DNA of 64,000 bases, taken from Lunularia cruciata (lineage: Eukaryota > Streptophyta > Marchantiopsida > Lunulariales > Lunulariaceae). Every line of letters starts with the position of its first letter. Within the stretch, counting starts at the first letter, position 1. Shown in pieces: positions 49,206-60,803 of this stretch. Made by a program: the position numbers and the translations under genes. The stretch covers positions 8,214,744 through 8,278,743 of the forward strand of contig OX419759.1 of NCBI GenBank assembly GCA_948567375.1, written 5' to 3'. Below the pieces are notes generated by a model, which ran no database searches, was not told the DNA's origin, and saw nothing but the letters and a program-made list of their open reading frames with translations.

Positions 49206-49350
49206 CAAAACTGACGTTAGTTCAGCCTCTTAAACATTGGTGGAAAGAGTATCTTAATGTGTCCCCGGGAGTGCATAGGACTGGCAGTTCGTCAACACAT
49301 AAGTATGTTGGCGATGGCATGTCACTTTGGATTGATAACATGTGTTATTA

Positions 49351-49965
49351 GGTAACTAGTTTTTGGATTAGATACGTCAAAATCGAGGATTGGAGTTTGC
49401 AAACATTAATATTTTTTAATTTTCATGTTAGTTTTTTAAAAAATTTATTAGATTCTATTTCCAATACTCTTTTATATATTTAAAATTTTTGTGATCTCAT
49501 GTTCTCTGGTTATTATTGAAGATGGATTTTTTTTCATGTTCTTTTGTTAATAGGATTTAAAATATAAAATCATATGGAGATAATTGAATTATTGAAAGAA
49601 AAACAACTTAAAAATAAGAGAAAAATATTATACCAAAGGTCTAGAGTTGGTTCTTGATAACAAAGAACTTTTTTCTTATCTCAAAGAAGAATATCTAAAG
49701 ATTTATGGATGATCTATGGATGATACCAAGACAATATACATGGTGACTCAATTCAAACTATAAAATGGTACCATGGGTCCAAAAGTGAAAAAGTTCAAAC
49801 ACATTACATGCATTCCATCTCAAATGTCAAAAATAAAAATCACAAATGTATTTGCTTGGAAAGTAGAAAGGCTCATTCTCCACAAAACTAAAACCTATCA
49901 TAGAATAGGAATTTTGATAAATCTATTGCATGTTGTATCACTTTTAATTTTAACTGGTGCTAAGA
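49351..49965 (+). mobile_element. PIF/Harbinger internal-deletion derivative
   Basis: The left about 390 bp (from GGTAACTAGTTTTTGG) matches the left end of the neighbouring copy from 49,966. The right about 215 bp (from TTCAAACTATAAAATGG at 49,751) matches the right end of that copy from 52,721. The middle with both genes is missing. It is therefore a MITE-like derivative about 615 bp long. The terminal repeats are weak by eye, beginning around GGTAAC at the left and ending around GTTAA (read from the right end). Confidence 0.75.
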
Positions 49966-50389
49966 GGTAACCAACTTTTGAACTAGGGTATGTCAAATAA
50001 GGACTTTGGGGCTTGCAAATATCAATATCTTTTCATTTTCACATTCTTTTTGAACAAAAGAGATCTCATTAGATTCAACTTTTAGTATTCCTTCACATAT
50101 TCAAAATGGAATTTTGTGATCTCATGTTTTTCTGGTTAATGGAGTCTGATAAAAAAAAAATCTCATGGAGTTAACCCCATTGTTGATGGGAGAAACATTT
50201 TATGAACAAGAGTAAGATACTACACCAGAGCTATGGAGTTAGTTCTTGATGGTAAAAAGTTATTTATTTCTATCTCAAAGAGGAATACCAAGAGATTTTT
50301 GGGTGATACTAAGATAGTACACATGGTGGGAGATTGTTCACAAGCAAGTATGGTCAATTGATTCATACTTACTAAACAATCATATGAAA

Positions 50390-51330
50390 AAGAGGTACAG
50401 AATGTCATATAAGAATTTTAATAAATTGGTTGATAAGATTGAACCACATGTGCCTATTATGTCTAAATGACTATATGCTAGAAAAAGAGTGGAGTTAGAG
50501 AAATGTGTAGTTGTAATTTTACACAAATTTGCACACAATTCACCATTGAGAACTCTTAGTGATTTGCATTGTCTTGGTGAATCAACTATAGTGAAGTACA
50601 TTATAATTATAGTTGAAATATTGAAAAATAAAGACAAAATGTACTCTAAATACACCATATGGTCTATAATAGTAAAATGTAGTGAGAGCAAGTCAAATTT
50701 TGCACATATATGTAAAATTCCACAAATTATTGGTTGTATAGATAATACACATATCAAACTAAGAATCAAATCAGCTATGAGGTTTTATCCTAAGGATTAT
50801 AGGAATAGACACTTAGATTACTATATTCTGCAACAAGGCATTTGTGATGTGGATCTTCAGTTTGGGACTTGCATTGTACAATGCTTGCATTTGTTCACGA
50901 TGTTGCACACTTACGACAATCCAACTTATATCAGGCAACGGAATCAAGGACAACTCCCACTTAGCCAACACTCATTTTTCCACAAGAAAACCATACAACA
51001 CAAGTGATTCCACCATTGATCCTTGGAGATACAATTTATCCATTACATCAATGGTTGTTGAAATGCTTGTATTGGTATTGACATTCACATCAAGTAGAAC
51101 CTATGCAGAATGTATTTGACAACCACACATCAAAAGCACGTGTACGTGTGGAGAATGCATTTGGTCAATTGAAAGGTAGGTAGAGCATATTGAGGGACTG
51201 TCCAATGCAATTGGAAGTTGTTCCAAGAGTAACACTTGCATGTGCAGTACTACACAACTTTGTAATTAAATTGGAGAACCATTACCTACTAACGTCAATG
51301 TAGTGGATGAGCATTATGAATGGAGCACAT
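50390..51330 (+). pseudogene. PIF/Harbinger DDE transposase, broken
   Basis: Would cut and join the Harbinger element at its ends. The N-terminal helix lies near 50,396 (YRMSYKNFNKLVDKIEPH), an HTH-like stretch near 50,550-50,620, the first catalytic Asp block at about 50,725-50,765 (IIGCIDNTHI), and the conserved C-terminal block at 51,145-51,270 (RVENAFGQLKGR, then VPRVTLACAVLHNF). These are hallmarks of the DDE_Tnp_4 fold. Stops interrupt the frame near 50,468 and 51,181, and there is at least one frameshift between about 50,870 and 51,100. It is therefore non-functional as it stands. Confidence 0.8.
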
Positions 51331-51819
51331 ATTTTGCCACTCCCAAGATCTACAACAGATAAATGGAGTACAATTAGAGATGAAGTAGTAAGAGCAGCTT
51401 TGTACAAGCAATTTCAAAGTACTCATGCTCATCTAGATATAGCAAATGTAATTTGAGAGTGAAGGTATTTACCTACTCAAGATGGCAGTCCACATTGGTT
51501 GTTTTTCAAGATTTCAAGTTCCATTCATTTCACTTCAAGCATTTCATTCATTAAATCTATCTTGTGTTATTTTTGAACCATCATCAAGTCAAATTTATGA
51601 TCTTCTTGCAAGGATCTCTTCTCATTTGCTTCCTTAACTACTTAAGTAAGTTAAAGCATACACTTTTGCATTCTATCTTCACCTTCCTTTGATACTCTTC
51701 ACTTTTTGTTACATTGTCCAAGAATACCAAATTGAGCACAAGCTTTTATCTTGGGAGTGATTATGTTATGATTACCAACTGATCTCTTTACAGGATCTAG
51801 AGACTTGTGGTATTTCTTT

Positions 51820-52604
51820 CTACTCATCAGATAACCAAGCATCCGTATATGATTGTTCAGTTTGATTTATATGAGGTGCTTCCTCACTCACATCAATAGT
51901 TTCATCAGTCAAGTCTACAAACCCTCTCTCACTAGTTACTGAATTGATAATACAACCATCACATGCTCCTAGAATGTCTTGTTCTTTTGGTGAACCACCT
52001 CTAATTCTATGCATCTATTCATAGAACTCCCATGAAATTTTGTGCATGTGGTTTGTTTTCCCTTCTCAACTTTATATTTTTTAACCAGAGCATCAAGCTT
52101 GTTCCTAAGAATCTGTGGCTCATAAGGTGATGTTATACCAATAACTTCACTGGACCTATTAGCAAACACCCTCCAATGATCCTTACTTACATTGCCTTGG
52201 TTACAATGATTAAAATAAATGTCATCATACATATCCACAAAAAACCTCACATGACTAGAAATTCATTCCACTTTAGCCTTCTTCAAAATGGAAATATCAG
52301 TAAACACAATTGACTACAAAAACATCAATAAACACAATTGACAATAGAAACATCAGCAAACATAATTAACAACAATAAAAAATACACATAATGTTATTTT
52401 GGAATAGTATCTCAATCTACATAATGAAATAGTCAAAATCATACTTATCACAAGAGCATCTTTTGATGTTAATTTCTTCTTTTTTGCACCAAGCTTCTTC
52501 TTGGATGGAGCATGTGAATCTCTCACCAATGTATTTGGTTCCATAGGTGGAAGAGCTCCCAAGGCATTCTTATTTTGTGCAATCTTCTCCATTCTTCTAC
52601 ACAA
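51820..52604 (-). pseudogene. Harbinger-associated Myb/SANT-like DNA-binding protein, broken
   Basis: The minus strand from 52,604 has a basic Lys-rich N-terminal stretch. At 52,250-51,969 it has a trihelix/Myb-SANT-like domain (pattern VSKDHWRVFANR, then QILRNKLDALVKKYKVEKG), then a short acidic tail to 51,820. Plant Harbinger elements need such a partner to bring transposase to DNA. The pieces are in different frames, so introns or frameshifts separate them. I cannot decide which by eye. Confidence 0.65.
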
Positions 52605-52965
52605 AGTTCAACATACATGCAAGAGCGTAGTTTGACAGACAACTTTCAGAACTAAAATGCTTCTGCAATATTAATTTATTTTTTCATTTCTAAGTCATAA
52701 AAAACACTAAATAGAGTTCAATTTAAACTATAAAATAGAACAACAGATCCAAAAGTGAAAAAGTTAAAACACATTACGTATGTGTCCAATCTCAAATGTC
52801 AAAATCAAAATCCCTTATGTATTTTACTTGGAAAGACGAAAGACTAATTCTCGCAAATACTAAAATTCAGAAGGCTTGTTATGGGGACAAACTGTCATAG
52901 AACTGAAACTTGTCATAGAAAGGAAATTTTGATAGTTCTGTTGCATGTTTATATCACCCAATCCA

Positions 52966-53460
52966 TTAACCTAGAAAGTTTCCCGTTTGAAAGGGCTCAA
53001 ATGGAACTAGAGCTGCTTGATGTATAGGCTCTGGCGGAGGGTCTGCATGTTAGGCAGACCCGACGTGCATATGACCTCCATCAGAATTAAAGTTCCCAGA
53101 CATTGTCTTTCAGTGGGCCGCCAAAGCCTGATAGAGCCATGTGAATCGGGTAAGGACTAAGCAGAAAATATTCCCAGAATCTGCTCCCATTGGAGATTGA
53201 TTACCAAATGTTTGGATCCATGCAGAAATAAAACAGGAAGAAGCAATTCACTTGCTTTATAAAATTTGGCTATAATGGAGAGCTTGGTGCTATAAATCTA
53301 TACTAAGGGAGATGTGGTATATAGGAAGCAGAAACAATAGATAACCCATCTATGCATCTACTGAATTTAACAGCAAACTATTAATATAGCATGGACAGTA
53401 GTGTGGACCTGTGGTACTAAAAATGGAAAGAATTTTGTACTCCATGTGATCATGAATGTG
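52966..53460. other. Less AT-rich short stretch right of the Harbinger
   Basis: The minus strand at about 53,110-52,970 has codon-like composition (patterns MSGNFNSDGGHMHVGSA and PPPEPIHQAALVPFEPF) with one stop between them. It may be a scrap of a host exon but no family is recognised. Confidence 0.3.
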
Positions 53461-53760
53461 TATTCTCTCTATTCCAAAGTAAAAATTATATTTAACAATG
53501 TTCATAATAATAATTTTGTATCTTATAAAATTTTATTGTAATATATAAATTAATTCTCTAAATTTATTTTATAAATAAAAATTATTTTTTAAATAGGTAT
53601 ATTATTATATTATATTATTTATCTTGTAAATAATTTTTAATTATAATTATATTATATATATATAATTATTAATATACATAAATTAAATTTCTTATAAAAA
53701 ACTAAAAAATTAATTATTATTAATTATTTAATTTACAAATATTTTATGAAATGACACATT
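53461..53760. other. Extremely AT-rich block
   Basis: Nearly pure A and T with TATA and TTATAA runs (53,575-53,745). Its left border CTCTATTCCAAAGTAAAAA resembles the start of Stowaway-type MITEs, but I could not find the matching inverted end. Confidence 0.5.
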
Positions 53761-55084
53761 TCAAAAAGTTCATTGCGAGAAAAGAAACTTGATCCTATGC
53801 TAAAATGACATGTGAATGAGGGCGTATAAATAGGTATATAAGAGCAAAAGCCGTAAGGGGGAATGCGTTATCTAGACTCATGAAGTGCAAATGATTGGTA
53901 AGCAAGATATACATGATTCACAATACTAGAATAGTGAGAAATACACAAGGTAAAATGCATTGAATGAAACTTGAAGCAAAGGCATACTTGAAACAAATTG
54001 AGAATAACATATGGCTAATAGACTAGTAAACAAAACTGAAATCTAAAACACCTATGCAAATGCCTAAAGAAATAGGAAATGTTATGCAATAGACCGCAAG
54101 TAAGCAATGTGAATGATAAAAAATAAATGGTGGGCTGGAACCAGGTAGGAACATTGTAGATGGGAGCGGTCAAACCAAGAATCAGACAAAGAAAGAATGA
54201 TGAATAATAGGAAGGGAATTACTTGGGGAATGGAGGAGTGGAACAATGCAAGAGCTACTAGATGTTGTCGTTGCAAAAACATGTTGAAGTGTAATATACA
54301 TGATAAAAATTATAATGCAACAAGCATTATGGACGCTTGAGTCCTAAGATGCTAAACAACAAATGGAATCAGAAGGCGGCCATAGTAAACCTCCACAAAA
54401 ACACTTACGACTTCATCAATGCCTCACGCAATGCCAAAGTAGTTGAGCAATGTTCAATACCCCTCATATCTAGTTTCTGCTCAAAATCTCATGAGTGCCA
54501 AGGCAAACTTGGTTGTTTCCAATAGTGCCGCTCAGGGTAAGGGAAAAGCTGTAATGTATGAAGCGTAAAATCCAAACAAAGGGCAGCAACAGTAAAAAGC
54601 AAAATGACTGTGCAATGTAAATAAACCAACATTTGAAGGAAAATATGTAATCATGAGCATGAGAAAGTAAAGGACTCGAGACATATATGGTTCAAGCCTA
54701 AAAGGAAACAGATATCAATATCGAAATCAAATAAAAACTAGCAAAATTACTCCATGATGCAAATTAATGAAGAAGGTGGTAAATTAACTACTTGAAATCA
54801 TCAAAGAAACAATAAGGAGCTTATTCAGAAGGCATGAGAAGAAGCAAGTAGTTTGACGCCCAAAGACACAGTAGGGAGTGAGTACAAAGACACAAGGAAA
54901 GAGCAGGTCATCTGCCCATAGAAATGGGGCCGGAAGCTCATGGAGTAAAGCAAGCAAGCAGCAACCAAAGGTAGGACGAACAAATAATCCAAAGAGGGTA
55001 AAGGGGAACAGGAAGGGCCAAGGGGGACATGAACGCTGCACGGATACAGAAGAAGGGACAGGTCAAATCAAACATGAAAACCAA
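53761..55084. other. AT-rich sequence, no gene seen
   Basis: Short open frames only. One plus-strand frame from 54,878 is rich in Lys, Arg and Gln because the DNA is purine-rich. It has no recognisable domain and runs into the repeat block that follows. Confidence 0.5.
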
Positions 55085-55540
55085 AGGCGAAGGGAAGGAA
55101 GGAACAGAGAAGCAAGGAAAAGCCCGAGAGACTTAGTGCATCAAAGGAAAAGGGCAAAGAAAAGAGAAAAGGCAAAGAAAAGAGGCAAGATCTGTCTCGG
55201 ATGAAGTGATGGACAGGGTGGGCCCACTAGTCCATAAGCAAAGGCACACGTGTCAAGAAACTAAACATGGATGAAGTGATGGACAAGGTGGGCCCACTAG
55301 TCCATAAGCGAAGGGAAGGAAGGAACAGAGAAGCAAGGAAAAGCCCGAGAGACTTAGCGCATCATAGGAAAAGGGCAAAGAAAAGAGGCAAGATCTGTCT
55401 CGGATGAAGTGATGTACAAGGTGGGCCCACTGTCCATAAGCAAAAGTACACATGTCAAGAAACTAAACATGGATGAAGTGATGGACAAGGTGGGCCCACT
55501 AGTCCATAAGCAAAGGTACACATGTCAAGAAACTAAACAT
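55085..55540 (+). repeat. Two-level tandem repeat, 70-bp units and a longer purine-rich unit
   Basis: ATGAAGTGATGGACA and the following GGTGGGCCCACTAGTCC recur at 55,201, 55,271, 55,404 and 55,473 (spacing 70, 133, 69). A purine-rich block (GGAAGGAAGGAACAGAGAAG, then AAAGCCCGAGAGACTTAG) occurs at about 55,090 and again at 55,313. The pattern is a duplication of a segment that itself contained a duplication. Confidence 0.9.
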
Positions 55541-55689
55541 GGAATACCACTAGCCGAACATTCAAACCCGTATGTGAATGAATATAGTGATAGATAATAT
55601 ATAAATATATGAGACCGAATATATATAAATGCATAAGTCAAATAGAACTCCCAAACCACAATATTGTATACAAGCCTACAAGAAAGGAA

Positions 55690-55713
55690 GATATATATAT
55701 ATATATATATATG
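55690..55713. repeat. (AT)n microsatellite
   Basis: Twelve uninterrupted AT dinucleotides. Confidence 0.95.
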
Positions 55714-57335
55714 ATCGGGGTTATGTACGAGCATTTACTCGCGGGCAATTGCATCAAAATCAGCTTCACAGGCCGAATCTCGTTCACGGGCAATGCTCGC
55801 GGGCAGCCTCTTACTTTACACGAGGGTAATTACCTCAAAATCAATCTAACGCACGATTCTCTTTCACGAGCATACACTGAATATCTGAAACAGGGGCATA
55901 TCGTGAAATTATTTTATATAAAATTAACATATACGTTTAATTTTGATCATTATAAAAAGTTGACACTAATATCCCAAACAAGAATCTTCTCATACCTCTT
56001 TTCGCAGCCAAAAGGTTGTCCAGTTCTTATGTTCTAATTTGGCATGGGAGTTTACGTTTTGCTTCGGTATGTATCCCCTGGGTTTTATTGGTTTTTGCAT
56101 TCCTTGTTGCTTGGTACTCCTTTTTTTTTCCGGGATGTATATTTTTGGTGTGTTTTTCTTTCTAGTTCTTGAGGGCTCGTACGAAATAGACTGCAGGGTG
56201 TGCAGGTTTGCGGTGGCGATTCTTCACATAAGGGCTGTTTGAGACGTTCGAACCCAAATTGGATTAAATAAAATATTTACAAGGGAGCGTTAGTGCATAG
56301 AAACCGATACACTATTTAAACATTATTAAACTATTTGAGGGATCTTTCCATCCTTTGTCTTTTTTCGCGATCGATCTTTTCAATATTCAATTAGAAATAA
56401 TATAAATTATTTTATTATAATATTCAATTTCAATATGATAAATATAAAAATCTAAATCAGTCCTTTAATACTCCCACAAGCGTACTTGTCTGAAATATCA
56501 TCGATATGGTCAACTGATAAAGTTCTTACGCTTTTTTTACTGCATTTAGGATTACCGTCTTGACTTCCACATTAACGGCTGTAAATACAAGTCACTACAG
56601 CTTTCTTGATATGTCATATAGTTTACATGTTCGAACGGGTTGAGGTTGCCTCCTCATCGTCACCTTTACTTTTGTACGGCTCGATGGGGTCCTCCCATCC
56701 TTCCTACGTGGTTGCTCATCCACTCATAAGTGCCGGGTGGGGCCAACTTCAGGTTACCCCGGGAATTTCCAGAAATTCCACACAGTACTGGGCATTGTGA
56801 TGCATGCATCAGGCCGCCATAAGTCACATGGATGGAAAGTGAGCATGACTAATGTCAGGGGTGCTGCACATCGCTCATGCCTATTCAGGGTGAAACGTAC
56901 TCACGCAGAAGATGTACAGAAGTCTCCTTTTCTGTACCAGCTTGTTACCGAGAAGTTTTACGGGCATCTAAAGTCTAAAAGGTAGATTCCACTGTTTCTA
57001 CGAGTAGACGTAGTACGGAAATTACTCGTATTTCTGGTTTATATGAGATCATTGAGCAAATTCACAGTACATCACCGGTCAAAGCTCGTAAATGCAGACG
57101 GCGCAGGATAACAAGAAGCATGGGAAGAACCCCATCAAGGACAAGGATAAAACATAAAGTCGTCAGACGTCTGTAATGAGTTGAAGATCCTGTCCTAATG
57201 CGTTGTATTGGAGCGTAGTGCTTAGTGAGGTGGGTATATGATTGGTTTTAGGGGAGCCGGTAAACTAAGATGTACCTCGACAAACTCATTGCACTCTTGA
57301 CTAAATTCCGTTAGAACAGGAAGTAATCGGGACAA
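55714..57335. other. Unassigned sequence, partly less AT-rich
   Basis: 55,714-56,240 and 56,560-57,335 have more balanced composition than their surroundings. Open frames of 60-140 codons exist (for example 55,609-56,037 and 56,737-56,985, plus strand) but carry no recognisable domain. I call no gene. Confidence 0.5.
56672..56700 (+). repeat. Dispersed hairpin motif, copy 4
   Basis: TTGTACGGCTCGATGGG then GTCCTCCCATCC, followed directly by TTCCTACGTGGTTGC. Same motif as near 26,404, 26,496, 36,026 and 63,437 (minus). Confidence 0.75.
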
Positions 57336-57339
57336 GGTC

Positions 57340-57640
57340 TTCGAATCATCAATAGGCATGATGTGCTCGCACTATATTCAATAGATTCTTTCGCTCCCAC
57401 TATATTCAATATTCAATTGTGGATTTTGATCAACGCGATTGAAACTTATCAAAATCCACGAGTATGAACTAAATGTTCCTTGACTGATATCGGTTTAGAA
57501 CTAAATGTAACTTGTTCTTCACATCATTAATGGGCATGATGTGCTCGTACTAAATTCAACAGACTTCTTTTTAGCAATAAGCTGAAATTTCGGTTTCGAT
57601 TTTGGTCAGCACGATTGAAACTGATCAAAAGCCGTAACGA
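57340..57640. repeat. Diverged direct duplication, period 178, with a hairpin
   Basis: GGCATGATGTGCTCG at 57,355 recurs at 57,533, and each copy ends in a GATTTTGRTCA...GATTGAAACT...ATCAAAA block. In the first copy GTGGATTTTGAT (57,419-57,430) and ATCAAAATCCAC (57,448-57,459) form perfect 12-bp inverted arms. In the second the arms have decayed. Confidence 0.8.
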
Positions 57641-58343
57641 ATTTGATTCAATCATGGACCACAGCAGCCTCCATCCTATTATCTAAACTCGAGATGATGC
57701 AGCTGAAGCTGAAGGCAGATATATATAGTATGATTGGGATGCGATGAGTTTACCGACTCCCGCGCTGAGATTATCGGCTTCCTTGTTAAAATAGAAAGCT
57801 TTTTCATGATTAAAAGGCGGTGTGTTCTATTCACGTTTGATAATTTGACTTTTCTATCACGAACCCGGTATATATTGTTTACAAAACATCTACTTGCATG
57901 AGAATCGAATATCATTGACATAAATTAATCTAGTCACAAAATTATTCCAAATTGTGCTAACTATTTTCTTCTCAAAAGTAGGGACATGCAAATAAAATGT
58001 ACACGTTTTCTTAAAAGAAGTAAATACTTGATCAGATATCATATTGGAATCCTTAAATTTAAAATTGTATTAGTTAGTATTATTTAGTTAGGAATAAAAA
58101 TTAAAAATATTCTGATTTTTTTAACTAGTTTAAATCTATTCTATATTAAGCAACTTAAATCTCAAGACCCAAACTGACCAAAAAAAGATAGTCTTTTTTT
58201 TATTGATAATGACATTAAATTGAATATAATCAACTCTAGACTAATATGGACTTCAGGACCACATAATTCTGTTTTTTTATTTTTATTTTATAAGCACAAT
58301 TTCATTTATATGCAAATGCAAAACTCTAGTCAACGGTACTAAA
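57641..58343. other. AT-rich sequence, no gene seen
   Basis: No domain or convincing reading frame on either strand. Confidence 0.5.
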
Positions 58344-58512
58344 GTAGCAAATAATATTCTAGATCCCACCTTGGAATAACATATACAACCAAATCTTTTC
58401 AGTAAATCGATTAAGAATATTAAGGAAAATACTTAATATTCTTAATTTATTGAGTGAAAAGTTTTGATTGTATGTGTTATCCAAAATGGAATCTAGGATC
58501 TTATTTTCTACA
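58344..58512. repeat. Long imperfect foldback, arms of about 80 bp
   Basis: The arms meet at a 7-base loop (58,425-58,431). The inner 15 bp ATTAAGAATATTAAG (58,410-58,424) pairs perfectly with 58,432-58,446. Outward the arms keep pairing with scattered mismatches and small gaps through AACATATACAACCAAA and its partner, out to GTAGCAAATAA at 58,344. It could be a foldback MITE or a precursor of small RNAs. Neither is shown by the sequence alone. Confidence 0.8.
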
Positions 58513-59189
58513 GTATCATTGAAAAGTTGGCATAGTAGTGATGGTTGAGGTGTATTCATATACTCTCATATCAAATGTAGACTTTACACAAAAGTTATCT
58601 AGCTTATATGTTTCCTTCAATATAGTCAAACCACGATTTTACAACCTGCTCAAGAATTCTCTTCTACTTCCTGAGAATCTTCTAAATTCTTATTTAATCT
58701 TAGCACGTACATCTTATTTGTACTTATATTTGAAGGATTATAGGTACCCTAAGGATAATAGTCTTAATCAAACTAAAAATAATCATTAATTTAATATTAG
58801 TGAATAAATATCAAATAATATAGAATATTTTGAATATAGTTCTATTTTTCCTTTCTTTTCTAGCTATTATTTTCTACTAAATGATTTTTTTTCTGCAAAA
58901 CATTGTGTCGTGCCTCTCTATTATTAAGAACAAAAAATATTATGTCGGTGGTTTATGAAGGTGAATGCTCTAAAAGGATAAGCTTCTATGTTTTGAAGAA
59001 GTGTTCTCCTTACTAAAATCTAGTACTCTTTACTTATATTTAACCATTTTCAATTGTAACTTAAGAAAAATAATTTAGTTATTTTATGCTAAAAGGTAGA
59101 AGCAAAGTATCAACTATGCCTCTTCTTTTCCATATCAATTTATAAATTTATAATTTATAATTATAATCTATTAAAACATTTATAACTAT
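58513..59189. other. AT-rich sequence, no gene seen
   Basis: A plus-strand frame at 58,538-58,789 is open but of extreme Leu/Tyr/Asn composition, as expected from AT-rich DNA. Nothing else is recognised. Confidence 0.5.
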
Positions 59190-59535
59190 GTTATGCATAG
59201 GTTTGCCGTATATCGATGTGTGTTTATGTTTGCCATGCATAAATATGGGCCTAGTTTTGCTATGTATAAGTTTGCCACACATAATTGAGTGCTTAGGTTT
59301 TCCTTACATAAATGAGCATATACAAATGTTGTGTATAGGTGAACACTTAGGTTTTGCCATGCATAGATAAGTACCTAGTTATGCCATGCAAAAGTGTGTA
59401 CTTAGTTTGGCCATGTATATAGGTTATGTGCTCAAATTTTCCATGCATAGATTATTGTCTAGGTTTACTAGGCCTATGTAAGCGCTTAGATTTACCTTCC
59501 ATAGATAAGCCCCAAGGTTTACCTTGCAAATGTGA
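59190..59535 (+). repeat. Degenerate minisatellite, period about 27 bp, 12-13 units
   Basis: Units follow the pattern GTTTTGCCATGCATAG...TACYTAG with lengths of 25-30, most of them 27 or 28. The three right-most units are exactly 27 each. Conserved points are the TTTGCC/TTTACC start, a YATGYATA core and a CTTAG/CCTAG end. High divergence between units implies an old array. Confidence 0.8.
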
Positions 59536-60803
59536 ATGTCAAGCTTTGCTTGGATCTAGTTTAAATGCCAATATATTTTTATCATATATAGAATTATTTT
59601 AAAAGGTAATAAGCTTTGAAAGCCCATACATGATGGGAGAGATCCATGCACATCATGCCTTGACATAGAAATTTTAGATTAATTTTAAAATTTTGGAAAA
59701 TTAGAGGATTTTGGGTATTTCTTCATATGTTAATCTTAAAAACTAAGTTTGAGGAGGGACAGTCATATAAGTTATGCTTTGATATAGAATTTTGAAAGAT
59801 TTGAAAATAAAAATCTATCAACTTGAGGTTTTAAGAATTTTCTTTCTTCTAAGATATTTTCTAGGGTACTTCTAGATAAGTTGTGTAGTGAAAATAAATA
59901 TGGAGAGGTATATCTTTAATACATATGTATTTTTCATGAATGTTTAATTTTCTTAGTTAGCTTTATTTAACATTTCTATACTTCCAAAAAAGTTTTCTTA
60001 AGATGAATAATTTTTTATGTTGGAAAAAATATTAGTTTTCTCAATAGAACTACCAACATAGTAGCCCTACAAATGAAGAATAGTAACACCTTTACAAAGT
60101 GAAGAATTATATTTAGCAATCAAGAACAATGATTGTTCTTAATTCTTGTGAGTGGCTATTATATGCCACTTTCTTATATTTTAACATGATAGCTAGTGTA
60201 TCTAGGGACCTTAAAACCAAGTAGTAGACTTTTATTCCTTATCCTTTAGCCTTTCAATATCATCATTTATTATAGAAATTCACTAAAAAAAATTGAATAT
60301 ACTCAACACATTAATTCATTATTAAAGGCTCTAATAAGACTAAAATAATATCTCATCAGGTTTCTCCAAGTCATTTACAAGCCAAGTCCTTTACAAATCC
60401 TTTGAGTCAATTTATATTATGTTTTATGAGTGGTATTAGGTGTTTGCCACTCTACTTTCACTCTTACTTTATGATCTGTTTTTGGCCAAAACTCTTTTTT
60501 CCCAACTTGTGGCTTGCTTTAAGTTTCCATCTAATTTTGGCTATCCTCTATTTGCATATAACAAAAAACTTACCATCGTTTTGATATTCAAATTGGTATG
60601 GAGGAAGAAAAAATCTAAAATTATACTTTACCATATATAAAAATTAAACCAAGATACATTTCGATGTTAGGATAGTCAAATACTATAATATAGCTGGATC
60701 TTTAGAAAAAGGATTAAAGACATATATTTAAAAATCTCAACCATCAAAATTTTACAATATTTACACCATTTTGCTTTGGAAGATTTAGACTATTGGTCAT
60801 TTT
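59536..60803. other. AT-rich sequence, no gene seen
   Basis: No recognisable element ends, domains or RNA genes. Confidence 0.5.

Larger units (their letters stand above)
49966..52965 (+). mobile_element. PIF/Harbinger transposon, about 3 kb, both genes decayed
   Basis: The left end (GGTAACCAACTTTTG) and right end (near 52,960) are set by comparison with the adjacent deletion derivative. It carries a transposase reading on the plus strand and a Myb/SANT-like reading on the minus strand, pointing toward each other, which is the two-gene content known for plant PIF/Harbinger elements. Target duplications could not be fixed because the left end directly abuts the derivative. Confidence 0.75.

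Noticed and set aside
53461-53760. Stowaway MITE
   Set aside because: Only the left end resembles a Stowaway terminus. No inverted partner or clear TA duplication was found in the AT-rich block.
55201-55540. Regularly spaced repeats as a CRISPR array
   Set aside because: Units are adjacent duplications without unique spacers of constant length, there are no cas genes, and the context is plant DNA.
58344-58512. Calling the foldback a microRNA gene
   Set aside because: Fold shape alone cannot separate a precursor from a foldback MITE, and no conserved mature sequence was recognised.
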